DNA of 64,000 nucleotides from contig NC_049984.1 in assembly GCF_000003815.2 (NCBI RefSeq), positions 14,113,664 through 14,177,663 of the forward strand, read 5' to 3'. Of the stretch, positions 1 to 11,433 are shown piece after piece (the stretch's first letter is position 1; every line of letters starts with the position of its first letter). Both the position numbers and the translations under genes were made by a program. The stretch is from Branchiostoma floridae. Its lineage: Eukaryota; Chordata; Leptocardii; Amphioxiformes; Branchiostomatidae. Under the pieces are notes generated by a model that was not told the DNA's origin, did not search any database, and worked only from the letters and a program-made list of their open reading frames with translations.

Positions 1-156
1 TGAGTTGCGACCCCAGAGCGATGGCCCTCCATGTTGGCAGCCATATCATAGACATGGCCGCAACACAGTTGCAGTTGGAAACCTATTCTTCCTGGAGTTC
101 TCTACATACAATCCAGTAAAAGACATTTCAACATAATGTTGATCAATCAGCATAAA

Positions 157-898
157 TCAATAACATGACCTCAGACAGGACCCCCAGACAAGGTCCACAT
201 CTTGCATGTCGGCGTTGATTTCTGTCTCTTGTAGGGTGCTCACACCCAGTTCCAGGTCTTCAAAGTCAGTGCCGATTGCCTTGACACTGAACCCACACGC
301 TGACAAGTCGGCAAAACTGAGTGTGCTGGAGAAGTCTCCTGACTTGTCCAGCATGACCTTTTGAAGTTTTTCTGCCAACGCTTCCTCCTGTGTACGTGCT
401 TCTCTGATTGTTTCAAGGACTTGCTGTGCCATTAATAGTGTGCATTGTCTATTTTCCATTTTACTTTAGTACTGTCATGCAACTCGCCTGCTTCCCGTTG
501 CTTTGAAATTGTGCTCTTGTGCGACATACAGATGTTGTTGTCTGTTCAGTCTCTGAAAAGCCCTCTTCTTTGCCCCTGCATGCCATAGGACAAAATTGTT
601 CCTGTACTGCAATGCAGACAGAGTGGAGTACAGCACACGCAGGCATATACTTGCTGCCGTAGCAACAGCTACATCGGCATAACTTGTCCTTTTTGTAGCC
701 ACATGAGGCACGAAGACACTCTGACATAACTGGAGCTTGATCTTCAAGCTCTTTGTTGACATCCGCGAGGTAAATTGACTTCAGGTCCTCACAACTAGTT
801 TGGCCCAGGACTGAGATAGCTAGCATCTCCTTCATTTCCTTAATGATTGCAGGTCCTGCCTGCTTTCTTACCGACACTGACAAGTCCTTATGGCCCAT
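157..898 (-). pseudogene. Uncharacterised repeat-type protein fragment, frameshifted
   Basis: Three overlapping minus-strand frames (898-461, 762-475, 459-157) read as pieces of one degenerate protein. The upstream piece is acidic and helical (…LEDQAPVMSECLRAS). The middle piece contains STLSALQYRNNFVLWHAGA followed by KKRAFQRLNRQ. From memory this resembles a family of uncharacterised metazoan and fungal proteins of the DUF6589 type that are often spread as repeats. The downstream piece is helical and acidic and ends at a possible GT donor near 168. No enzyme motif is visible. Frames change inside the block, so it is probably a relic. The family assignment is a weak recollection. Confidence 0.35.
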
Positions 899-1412
899 GA
901 TGTCCTTGGCAGCCTGTTTCTACCTCTTTTCCACAATGTGTCGAATGGCAGGCAGCTCCTTATGATCTACTTCGTACACCCTAGCCTTTCTTTCAGAAGG
1001 GCGTTTTACACGAACCTGTGAAGTACAAGTTAACACCTGATGAGAATTTGAAAAATCTGAAGTATAACAAAATTATGCAAAATATTTCTACCTTGCCTTC
1101 TGCCTTGCATGAGGGCTAAAAAGAAATATATTCATCTATTTATTCCATGTGGTGTTTATGGTTCTCTTGTTCATCTACGCCATACCAGCACACGCAGGCA
1201 CATAATTTTATTGTGGATGAGTTCTGTTGAGCTTAAAATCGTGCCCAAGTTTGCAGGGATGGAATATGTTCTCCACCAGATGACAGTGCGAAGAGTCTGT
1301 TTGACTTCGAAAAAGCAGAAAGTCACTCTCAGGTACGATATGTGTGACCTGAGTTGTATGCCTGGGTTCTGAAATCGCAGACAGGTTTGCAAGGAATTAT
1401 TATTGTGTACTC

Positions 1413-1911
1413 CTATGCTTGAGGTTGCAACTTGGCCTCTCTTTTGTCATACTTCTCCGTCCACACTCTCTTATGCTTTCTGACAAATGAGGGTATTGCT
1501 CTGTACTTGTTTGAATTGTCCTCCGACAGCTTTCTCAGCCATTCTCCAGTCTTGTTTAATTTAAACATCAGCTGGCCCTCTGCAGTTATTAGTGAAATAG
1601 ACGGTTTGGTTGCAAGTATCGAAGACCAGTAGCCAAAGTCATTCTCCCCCCATTCTTCTGTCAGCGTAGGATTGGTGTTGTCTGAATACGCTCCATACAA
1701 CTGCTCGGGAAATCTCCTTTCCAGAAACAACAAGCATGGTGGAAAGCATCACTTCGAGCGCCTGCTTGGTCATAGTGGTGATGTTGTCTGAGGTATCGTT
1801 GTAAAGGCAGTTGGAAACTTCATCTTTGCACTTGCTTTGTTGTGTGGAAGAGTGGTGGCATGTCAGGTTGGAGCAGAGACGCATCATGCATCCACTGTTT
1901 AAACTTGGCAA
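1413..1911 (-). pseudogene. Unrecognised minus-strand coding-like fragment
   Basis: Two overlapping minus-strand frames (1911-1639 and 1733-1413) look protein-coding. They include a Cys/Ser/Thr-rich part, then a part with LTEEWGENDFGYWSS and a basic end (FVRKHKRVWTEKYDKREAK). The switch of frame near 1735 suggests a frameshift. It has the same orientation as the fragments at 157-898 and 2136-2960, so all could belong to one broken multi-exon element. I do not recognise the family. Confidence 0.3.
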
Positions 1912-2135
1912 GGGCTACTTGTGTACGTGCTTGATTTCAATAGATTGTAATAGATTGTAGTGCCTCATTGAACAGTGTCCAGATGAGAACTACAACCTCT
2001 GTACGTATCTTCCTACCCTTCTATCTCAAATGTCGCTAGCTTGACAATCTTTCAAAACAATTCAGTTTTTTTTCCACGTATACCTGAGCAAATATATCCT
2101 CTGCAGCGACCACGCTTTTCATCAAAGAAAACATG

Positions 2136-2960
2136 TCAATCCTGGAAAGGAGAATATCGACTATATTGATCAATATTGATTACCATTTTACATAAAACCC
2201 TGGATGTTGCCGTTTCTTCCAGTCCCCTCAGTGCTAGAATCATCATCGCCTGGTTTACCTGAGATGGCGCCTTCGCCAGATTCAGGACATGCTCCAATGT
2301 CCCCCTCACCCCATATGCCCTGTATGCTCTCTGTAAAGCTTCCAGTCTTTGCAACAATGGGAGATCCTAGGAAAAAGGAAATTCTCCATATCATATGATA
2401 TTCCACAGCGCCATGTCAGTTATTAAAAGCTTGCCTTACCATGTATGCACAGTATGGAACTCCCGTCAACACATCCTTGAAAACCAGCTCTAACCTATGT
2501 ACACAGCACTGTAGAACTATCAGGTGAGGACAATGCTTTAGTAAGCTTACCCCCACACTTTCCCAACTCAAGGTCCAAAGCTGATCTTACAGCCTCAGTA
2601 ATGTGGGGGAAATCCCCTCTTGGAAGGGGATTAAGCGCAACACTTCAGCTGGTTCCATGTTGTCCTGAAGATATCTCAGTGGATCCTCCTCTATATAGCC
2701 CCGGCCACTACCGTCTGCTAACACAGCAATAAAATCAAATTATGTTACCTTTGTACACAAATTCTTGCTATTTATTCCGAGGTGAAGGCAACAAAGACTC
2801 GTGCTTCCTTGTTGAGATATGTTTCGAGGACATCAACAATATTACACTTCTGTAATCGCATTACATCAGGGGAATCCGTGAAAGGTCTCCCTTTCTGGTA
2901 AGGTAGAAGGATGTTATAAATATACATTTTATCTGTTCTACTTCTCTTCGATCCTGACAC
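2136..2960 (-). pseudogene. Series of small exon-like minus-strand fragments
   Basis: Three open blocks are seen on the minus strand. One at 2960-2772 (…MYIYNILLPYQKGRPF…) ends in a stop. One near 2700-2597 includes YIEEDPLRYLQDNMEPAEV and then a stop. One near 2357-2250 (LEALQRAYRAYGVRGTLEHV) ends at CAG|GTAAAC, a good splice donor. The composition is protein-like, but the blocks cannot be joined with confidence and no family is recognised. Confidence 0.3.
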
Positions 2961-3211
2961 AGCTATCCGGTTAGAAGTAACGTGGTCACCGATCTAGCGA
3001 GCGCGCACGAAATGCAAACCAAGTTTTGGATACTTCACCAGGTAAAGTTCACCGATACCCTGAGTTCAATGAAAGAACAAATCTTTGATACTGCCTAATC
3101 TGCATCAACATAATGACAATTGTCTACAGGGGAAATGTGATGAATATGTCCTTTAAAACATTCTGTTAGTGGTTTACCTTATTACACATTTTAAAAAATC
3201 CCCTGAAACTC

Positions 3212-3329
3212 GGCAAACAGGACACCGTGAAGCTTCCAGTTTAAGTCGGCGCCCGCAACGTCGGCAGAGGCAGGAATGGCGGCAAGGGTAAACACATACG
3301 ACAGGTGGGCTATCCAAGCAGACAACTCA
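3212..3329 (-). pseudogene. RING-finger (C3HC4) relic
   Basis: The minus strand encodes a compact RING-HC pattern: VVC, then 11 residues, then CRH, three residues, CRRC and finally CPVCR. Seven of the eight zinc ligands are in standard spacing. The position of the first cysteine (plus-strand 3327-3329) is a TGA stop, one base from TGT or TGC. RING-HC domains of this shape usually sit at the C-terminus of E3 ubiquitin ligases. No flanking domain is recognised, so this is a domain relic, perhaps from a retrocopy or a transposon-carried gene. Confidence 0.5.
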
Positions 3330-4035
3330 GGTGGTAGATCTATACTGGTTGGCGCGAGCCACGTGTAGCGGATCGTCTGGTGGGGCTGCAGGAGAAAATG
3401 TAGACATGATTTGCATTGAGCACTCTAGTGAGCTGAAGTCTGAAAACAAGATATTATTGACTGCATGAAAAGTGTAGACCTGCTTTGACACGTTTTCCTA
3501 CCTACCTTACTGAACTCACCTTTGTAGTTTGCACAGTCAGTCACAGTAGACAAATAGACAAATGCAAGTAGCTGGCCTGTTAGAAAGTTTTTTTATCCAC
3601 TATTTGGCCATGTCGATTTGATTATATTTAGGACATACGAGCGGGTCAATTTAAAAGTTTTCGACCATACTGTAAATCTTGCAAAGCAGCTATAGCTGTA
3701 AAATGAGCACATATATGCCGTAGATTTAGAAATAAAGGATCAAAAACTGCCTCTGCACCTTTTACTCGGTAAAAATGATATTAATGGGATGTTCATCACA
3801 GCCAGCTGTTGGTGACCCTTTCCTTTACCTGATGAACTGAGCAGCTTTCTGTGTCCTAATAGGGTAGTCCGAGAAGCCACCCAGTTTAACTTGGGGATTC
3901 CAGGGTTAAACTTGGGACTACCTCCCACTTATCAATAATCTGAAACCTAGATGGCTTGATATCACATCAACAATAACAAAATACGTTCTGTAATGTTATA
4001 GAAATAAGTGCTTAATTTAAAAGAACATTGAATTG

Positions 4036-4846
4036 TTAAACATACCAGCACCCTGGTCGACGAAGCCAGCCTTGCTGATGCACTTCCGGATGGTCTCGAG
4101 GTCTGTCTCGTCCCATGCCTGTTGTATCGTCTGTACGGCCTCCATAGCTAGGCGGTCTATTTACCGTCCTGTCCCGCACGTCCAAACGGTCGCTTCCTGT
4201 ACTTGAGCTTGACAGTGTGGATAATACCCTGGTCCATGACCTGCAGCTTGGAAGTGGTGTTTGGGGGGGAAAACTTGCGTTGCGCGTTGTCAACAAAGAG
4301 AAGAATCTTTCTATTCTGGCGGCCCATCTTTCTGTTCCGCGTTTGTTACCACTCGACAAAATGGTCTGACGTCATCCACGCCTCCTGGTTGTTGCGGTAG
4401 GTCACCGGCAGCGTTTGCAATTTCACGTGCGTGGAACAACGCGGGTTGAGGGGCTTCTCCTTATTGCCAGTCATGCTGGCGCACAACATGATGGTGACTC
4501 TGTCCTTGAACTGCTTTCCTGCACTATTCTGCTTTGCTGCAGAATAGTCCTCAATGGGGTGCCCGGCCGTCGTAGACGGTGTAAGTGTCGACCCACCATC
4601 GTGCCTGCTCTGATGTTGTGTCTCTTCCTGAAGCTTTCCAGCCAACAATTAGATGCTTTGAAACCCGTCACGCCGAGTTGCTCTGCAAACTTTAAGGCCT
4701 GTAGCAAAGATCCCGAACATGCCACCAAGCGGAATCTTGGGCCGCAGAATTTCCAGCAAAGCTTGTTGATTGACTTCCCGTTGTGACCTGTGGTATACAG
4801 TGATATGATATATTACTGTAGTACTATATAATCCATCAGATTCCAT
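4036..4846 (-). pseudogene. Tigger/pogo-type transposase, frameshifted
   Basis: Read on the minus strand, the block gives in order a CENP-B-like helix-turn-helix part (ALKFAEQLGVTGFKASNCW), the start of a DDE domain (RVTIMLCASMTGNKEKPLNP… AWMTSDHFVEWL), an ILLFVDNA segment carrying a catalytic Asp, and FPPNTTSKLQVMDQGIIHTV, the signature around a later catalytic Asp. These are hallmarks of the Tc1/mariner superfamily Tigger branch. The pieces lie in different frames (switches near 4720, 4350 and 4200), so the gene is dead. It is related to the second copy at 13268-14223. Confidence 0.8.
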
Positions 4847-6240
4847 GTCTTACATGTTTAAGTGGACAGTACAACACAATGAAAATTAAAGAATACTCAC
4901 TCAATATCAATATTTCTACTCTACAGTCTATCATTATGATAGAAGTTATACTTGACCACAGTGTACTGTAATTTTATTGTGTGTAACTGTCAAGCGGACA
5001 GGACTATCCACAACGATCATGTCGCGCTGAGTCGACCCATGGCGGCGTTCAGTCGCTATCCTCTCCACAAAGTATAGACGTGATGAAAACTTTATTTCAA
5101 ACATAGTTTAATTTCTGCTGGTTTCTGGCACATTACTCCGTCACACCAATTGAATATCCATAATGTTTCTCCGTATTAGAAACAGTCTGTAATGACGGTC
5201 CGGCAACATCAACGGCTTCGACTTCTCTGTTCGCAGCAACAGTTGCACTGGGTTTCTCCGTGCCTTTATGTTCCGACAGTCTTGGTGTAGTGGGAGGCTT
5301 ACATATAGCTGTTTCAACATGGTAGCTCTCTTTACCCAGTTTAACATGATGTACAATGTTGTGTGCCCTTTTCGCAAAATAAATATGAAGGTAGTAAGCG
5401 TCCTATAGGCTACAATTAGAGCAGAACGAGACTTGGCCGCTGATACTACTTGTCCTTTATATAGTATGGTTGAAATGGAGTTCTGGGTTGTTTTTTTATG
5501 GTTTTTCAATCAAACTGCAATGCAGCATCCTTTACTGGTCTTGAGAGAATAAGCCTAATCACCCCAAGGCGCGCACTCATTAGAAAGGTGGTGTCATCAC
5601 ATCACGGGACCATACCAACAGTACAAAACACAAACTTGTTAGTTTGTCAATTTAGGAACAGCGCGATTTGTCGTCGATTTGTTTTAATCATAATTCACTG
5701 CACCCACAATAACATTTTATACATCATAGTGTCTAAACGTGTCATGTACAAACAATGTAGAACAAATTTATATAGTTATCAATGTAAGGGCATAGATATA
5801 GTATACAGAGTTTGGTTTAGAATTCTACATGAAGCCTGATACCAGTGATTGTTACATTTGTGACAACTCTTGCTAGTTCTGGTAACATTTCTTTTAGGCT
5901 ATTTCCTGACAGAAGTCTTGAAAAGTACAAATGGCCACATCGAACGAGCCACGTTACTCACAGTACAAAAGTGCATGTATATTTTGATTCCGTTGGGTTG
6001 GACGATTGAAAGCCGCGACATTCTCTTCTGTCTTTTCCTTGCATTACGGGGCCCTCTGGTTTTGGCCCCCCTGCCCTGCAAGCCTGACAAATTGATCGAA
6101 TTGATGCAAACATCTCTAGCAAGTCCTTTAGGTATGGGTCCTCGTCCTAGAAGTTGGTCTGTTTTACCACAGTGACAGCAACAATCCGGAAAGCTGACTG
6201 TTGCACTACTGCGTCTCGATTGGAGAGATACAGGTCATGT
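4847..6240. other. No recognisable gene
   Basis: AT-rich sequence. Open frames up to about 120 codons exist on both strands, but none shows a known motif or splice structure. I see nothing I can name here. Confidence 0.5.
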
Positions 6241-6244
6241 CTCT

Positions 6245-6350
6245 TCGCGAAACAATGTTAATAATAATAATAATAATGGTTTATTTAGCAGAAGCATTTC
6301 GCAGCCTTTTGGCTGAATTTCACGCTCCTTTCACATGAAAATCAAAAACT
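6245..6350 (-). repeat. Non-LTR retrotransposon 3' tail with (AAT)n
   Basis: An (AAT)n run at about 6260-6278 is followed by a sequence which, on the minus strand, ends in a TTTAGCTAAATAAACC-like tail plus (ATT)n. A simple-repeat tail next to a short conserved tract is typical of a truncated LINE or SINE inserted on the minus strand. Confidence 0.45.
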
Positions 6351-6948
6351 GACTTTGGAAATACAAAATACTATACATGAAATTTACAGCTTTAAGATTA
6401 AAATACTATTAATATGACTGACAGCAATAAAATAATCAAAGCGTTCAAAATGCTTCCTAATCTTGAACATTTTACATTGGCGGTCGATACAATACGTGAA
6501 CATTTAACAGATTTAAAAATTGGATTGAGTTTTCATTTACATATCAACTTAATAGAATGCACCTTGTCTACATACTGTTACTTAACATAGAAGTTGTCAT
6601 AGTATCTTCAAAGACAAAAAACAACATCATGACTTTTATATTTCAGCCATACCATAGGTGTAGTGAAATATATTGTATTCGTAATGTTTCTTGTTTCTTT
6701 CTTCTCCTGTCAAATCTTCAATACACGTTAACTCCGTTGTTCCTGGCCGGATGACTTGAAATTTGGCACAAGGGTAGAGTGGGCCAATACCCTCAGGCGT
6801 TTTATTTTTGAGTTTCTTATAATGCGTTTTTGGTAGTGGAACAATAATAAAATGATTATCCAACTAAATTGGTTGAAAAGGGCTGCTGTGCCCCGCAGTA
6901 GTTGGGCCCATTGCAATGCCCAAAACATGACGTCTTACCTTAACTCGC

Positions 6949-7350
6949 TCACCTTCATTGGGGACAGCTAAAGCATCCATCAGCCGGGGAAAGTACCGTT
7001 CCAGACAAATGGCATTCTCCCCAATGAGGCAAACGTTCTTCAGCTTGGTATGGCGAGTGGTCTTGTTTGCATGTTGTGCTAAAGGATTCTGTCAGCAATG
7101 GCCTTCATGTTAAGGCCAACAAGGGCAAGATCTGGGTCTGAGGCGATCTCTGATGAATCAAGGTGTCTTTCCAGGTTATCACACTGCTCAGCAAATTCCT
7201 CATTGTGTCGTACCCTCTCTGCTGCGGCCTCCACTGAAACAGTGGAAGGAGACTCACTTTGATACTTGCGTGATCAGGCTCATTCCTCGCCTTCGGAAAG
7301 GCTATGGCCTGATCCACACAATCACGCTTCACAGCCTCCCGATACACGAC
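6949..7350 (-). pseudogene. Unrecognised spliced-looking minus-strand fragment
   Basis: Three short open blocks sit next to splice-like sites. The block 7350-7258 ends at AAA|GTGAGT. The block from 7233 is preceded by TTTCAG and encodes an acidic helical stretch (AAAERVRHNEEFAEQ… VGLNMKAIADRI). A block near 7070-6950 includes NVCLIGENAICLERYFPRL and ends before GTGAGC. The family is not recognised. Orientation matches the adjacent Harbinger transposase, but I see no Myb/SANT signature that would make it the Harbinger partner protein. Confidence 0.3.
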
Positions 7351-7689
7351 ATAAAGTAACTACCCATATTACCTAACATATTGCTCTAAGAGACTTTTGC
7401 CGAGGGGCAAGTGGTTGCACCTGTAGTTTCGCCGAGTGCAGTGGCTGCAAACGACAAATCTCCACCGGCCCTGAACTCAAAGGTGCACAATTTACCCGTA
7501 ATTTTGTAGGACCTGGACTCCAAATATTCAGCCAGTTCAGTGTGTTGTGCTCAGATGAACTTCCCCACGTCTGATTTCAAAGAAACATTGGCCAGTTACG
7601 AACTTAAGAAATACGTCCACTTATAACAGATTCGTTTAGTTACATTGTAGGTAAACCAATAAATATATATGAACAAAGCAGCACTTAGA

Positions 7690-8650
7690 CTTGGAGTCCC
7701 ACCATAGCGTTCTGCCAGGACAGCTCCTACACCACTGTAGTACTCATTCAGGCACTCTCTGACTCTTTTCCCAACTACCGTTCCAGTGTTGCGTCCTACC
7801 GGCGCCCCACGGATTCCATGAAAGGGGTTCTCCTAATCTTGGTGTCCCATTTCTCTGAGTGTGGCTTCATCGGCCAGCTTCGGAGGGGAAATGCGTTGTC
7901 CCCTACCAGGAAATAGCAGTGTCACTCCCAGGAGAGACGCTTTGTCCTCTAGAGCAACGTACCGAAAGATTCCGGCGTCGGAGTCGGTGCCGTATGACGT
8001 CCACATCCATGAACCTGTAGTTGGAATCCACAAGCGCCAACATGACGATAGAGGAAAAGCCTGTGTAAATTTAGTTACGGTAAAGGCTACCAGAGTCAGG
8101 TGTTGCCTGTATCCCCACATGCTTGCCATCTATGCATCCACAGCAGTGATGGAAGTGTCACTTCTTGTAAAAAGCCTGGGCCACCACCTTCCACTCCTCC
8201 GTTGTCGGACACTTGAATGCCATCTCGTGGTAATGGTCGTATATGGCCTGGCAGACCTCGGGCATGACTAGGACTATACTATAGGAACCTAGCCTTGAAC
8301 CTTTAGGCCAGTGAAGTGTAGGACTCCCAGTGGTCAAATACCCGCCCCAGAGTGACGGCCAACCACTGTCCAGGGGACAGCGACTTTCTATAGTTGGTCG
8401 TCGTCTTCCTGATCCGTGGAGTCAGGTCTTCAACCATCTTCCGGAACATCTCTGGCTCTATCCGCATAAAGATAGTGAAGGACCTGATGACCTGACATTT
8501 CCCTCTGCGAGAAAAATTAGGAGGAAGTGGAAACTTAATCCTGTCCCAACCATTGAAAACAAAACTAAACAAATCCCTGGAACTGATTTCGACTTGGTCA
8601 TCTGTCAACCGAAGACAAATGTCTCTTATGGCCACGTCGTCTTCCTCCAT
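7690..8650 (-). pseudogene. PIF/Harbinger-type transposase (HARBI1-like), broken
   Basis: The N-terminal part (8650-8303) contains RIRKTTTNYRKSLSPGQWLA and is typical of the helical domain of HARBI1-like proteins. After a frame change, the block from about 8265 to 7830 gives CCGCIDGKHVGIQATPDSGS, the first catalytic Asp in CIDGKH. Next come NYKGFSSIVMLALVDSNYRF and a GDNAFPLR-like second Asp motif, and the family's C-terminal helices follow near 7700-7790. There is an in-frame TGA at about 8180 and further frame changes, so the copy is inactive. Harbinger-like MITEs in this window (18653-19013, 21456-21805) could be related non-autonomous elements. Confidence 0.82.
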
Positions 8651-10850
8651 GACGTGTGATAAGCGGACAAACAGATAAAGCTGAGGTCCCGATTTTATTT
8701 ATGAAAATTACCGCGTTGCTTCAACAGCATGCTGCAATGTTTCATCAGGATTGGTAAATAGACTAGGACCTTTCCATCTGTTCTTTCCTGCACTCTGCTG
8801 AAATCTGCAACAAATCTTCACATGTTGCATTCTCCTAACACTTGGCCAAAATCTGTTCAACAAAGGCAAGGGGAAATGTATAGCTTGCAATGCTTGGTAC
8901 CTGCTCACCTCTGGAGCTATCCAGGGATATTCAGACTCTTGCAATGATTGAACAGAGGAGGGAACCGTGTCCTTATGTAATTATATGGTCTTGCCCCTAG
9001 CCAGCTGGCAAAGCACATAGTAATTCGCCGGACCCTATAAACGCTGTATGCGACAAACCCTATGTGAGCCTCGCAGCCCCTTGCCGCCAAATACCCTCCT
9101 CAGACAGGATGTATGTATACAAGTGCCGCCAGAAAATAGTCCAAACACTAGGATGAAGCATTCATCGAATAAGTGTTCGAATTTAAATCACTGGTATTAT
9201 TTCCTGTTTTGGTGTAATATTTTCCAAATAAGCAAAATAAGTTAGTTGTTTCCGATGATTTTTTTGCTGTATAGCTGACCATTGTCATGGCGGATAGATA
9301 TATACAGATAGTATTTCCCGTTTTAAAGTCTCGGAGCTTTAGTTGCAGAGAAGGGCGGTGGTGACCCATCAGGATGTTATGTTCACTTGCTTATTTGCCC
9401 CTCTTTTGTGGAAAGAATCTCTAAAATATTGTGGTTATCCGTATGTCTATATGTTGACGTGGTCTTGGTTAGAGACGTCAATGTACTCTGTCGTGTACTT
9501 ATCAACGTCGTGTTGTAAGAGTATGGAATGTGTCTTGCAACCAACAAGTCAGTTTGTCCATACCCGCAATTTTGTCCCGAACATCTAGTGTTTAAAAAAA
9601 TGCTAGTTAGGGTCTTGTACTATGTCGAGGATATTCGTTTTGACTACTAAGATTTAAGAATTTAAAATGTGAGGACTACCGCGGCAGGCATCTGATGGAT
9701 TACTTTGTTTACGTGTTGGTGGATGGAAACTGTATACTTTGCAATATCCTCGTACGCTTTTTTCGTGTTTTACATTGCGATTTTGCACACTTAAACACGG
9801 AAGAAATTTTTATGTACTTTGCTACATCTATTTCGACCAAAAGGTATCAACTGTGTCCTAAGTGCTCGACTATACAGCTGGCAATAAGAGTCTTACAAAA
9901 CTTATCATTGTTCTTTATTTGTGTTTCCTCTACTGGAGCTCCAGAGATGAGGCAAACATCAATCAGCGTAGTACAGTTGTGAAAACTATCCAAATGCCAT
10001 TTTAATTAAGACTTTTAAATGTCGGTGGTCACTTTCCCTGTCCTTCTACTTCCAAGTGATATGTCATCATTGAAATCACACTTTTCGGTTGGCAGTTTCG
10101 CGGGCGGGTTGAAATGGAAGGAAGATGGGAAGCGCCGAGCTCTTAAGCTCCAGATCTGTTATTTTGGCCAGCTACTAGTTGCCATGTCTACAAGTATTCT
10201 GTCCTTGTTTTACCGCTTGAATAGATTTGGTGGAATCTCTCAAACATGACAAAAGCGCGGGAAAATAATGTAATGTCATATGTCATCTCTCAAAAAGGCG
10301 GGAGAAAAATGTAATGTGATATGCCATAGTACATGTATCAATCCGCTGCGACGGTGATGTCCCAATATTGTACTAATAGAGCATATAATGTGGATTTGTT
10401 GTTGTGGCTGTGGTTGGTTTATTTCACGTTAGGTGCCAATTTTTATTCAAGAAGTCTCCCAAATGATCTAATGCATTACCCATGAAGTGGGTGTGATCTT
10501 ATTTGAAAATTTTCTCTTTTGGCCAATTTAAGGACCACCTATTCCTGGCAAAAAGTAGTGGTAACAGTTCTGGGTTTTCAACAGTCCTTCGTGCCCTCCA
10601 TGATAATGGTGACTTGAATTGAGTAATTATTCTGGGAATTCTGAATTGTATGTAGCTTTTACGCAGATGTCTGTTAACTTTTAAGAAATAAATTTTTTAC
10701 AATATCGTTAATCATTGGCACGGTCAATTCACGTCGAATAAATAAATGATAGAAAAACTGACACTGTCTTCATCGTCCAAATAAATATTTCCTCGAGCCG
10801 TTAAGCTGAAATAAATACTAACTAGCTCTGGGAAACATACATAGACATGT
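8651..10850. other. No recognisable gene
   Basis: Several open frames of 60-95 codons occur (for example 9343-9588 and 9695-9982 on plus, 8944-8708 on minus). None contains a family motif that I can identify and none has convincing splice context. Confidence 0.45.
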
Positions 10851-10852
10851 GG

Positions 10853-11433
10853 TTAACACTCATACATACAATGACGCAGTACCACCCCTTTCTGTTGTAG
10901 AAGTCGGTACGATCCTTTGATGGTGCTTTTATAGAGATAACTCCTACACACTGGGGAAACCCCACCTCTCCTTGAGCCTGGATCGTTTCTTTTTCTGTCC
11001 CGTAGGAAAGGAAAGATACTCTCGGAACATGTTAAAAGTACTTGTTTTATGTCCATATTCTCGCACAAAATGGTACATATTTTTGTGTTTGAATGTCTCG
11101 GCAGACATGTCTCATTGTTACGTCGATGTAAGTTAGACATCCAGGTAATAAGATACGCCAAAAATAGTTACTCAAGCAACTGGATATGGTTTTTTCAAAA
11201 CCATATCCAGTTGCTTGAGTAACTATTTTTGGCGTATGTCTCATTGTTGTCGACAAATACTGATTCAACGATTTCACACGTTCACATACCATATAACTGC
11301 GCCCCTTCTCAACAACATATGGCTTCCATACTGTCTCATCAGCTGCTGCCACATCACTCGTCTGCAGTAACTTTGAATTCACCATCACGTTGCTCGTTTC
11401 ATCATAAGACATGACTTTAATTTTAACATTCAC
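10853..11433 (-). pseudogene. Unrecognised coding-like ORF split by a hairpin insertion
   Basis: Two minus-strand frames (11433-11047 and 11161-10853) are coding-like. The first part includes TSDVAAADETVWKPYVVE and could be a small beta-rich domain, but I cannot assign it. The ORF is interrupted by a perfect hairpin (11153-11237). The 13 bases ATGTCTCATTGTT lie on both sides (11106-11118 and 11236-11248), as expected of a small insertion with duplicated target. Confidence 0.35.
11153..11237. repeat. Perfect 41-bp-arm hairpin
   Basis: The left arm 11153-11193 is exactly the reverse complement of 11197-11237, with a 3-base loop (TTC). A diverged single arm of the same sequence (CCAGTTGCTTGGGTAAC core) is present at about 63182-63213 in a GPAA1 intron, so the arm is part of a dispersed repeat family. 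Confidence 0.9.

Noticed and set aside
7861-8271. A 136-codon plus-strand ORF
   Set aside because: It is antisense to the Harbinger transposase relic, whose motifs on the minus strand are clear.
9343-10249. A run of plus-strand ORFs of 76-95 codons
   Set aside because: No family motif, no splice continuity, and AT-rich composition like the surroundings.
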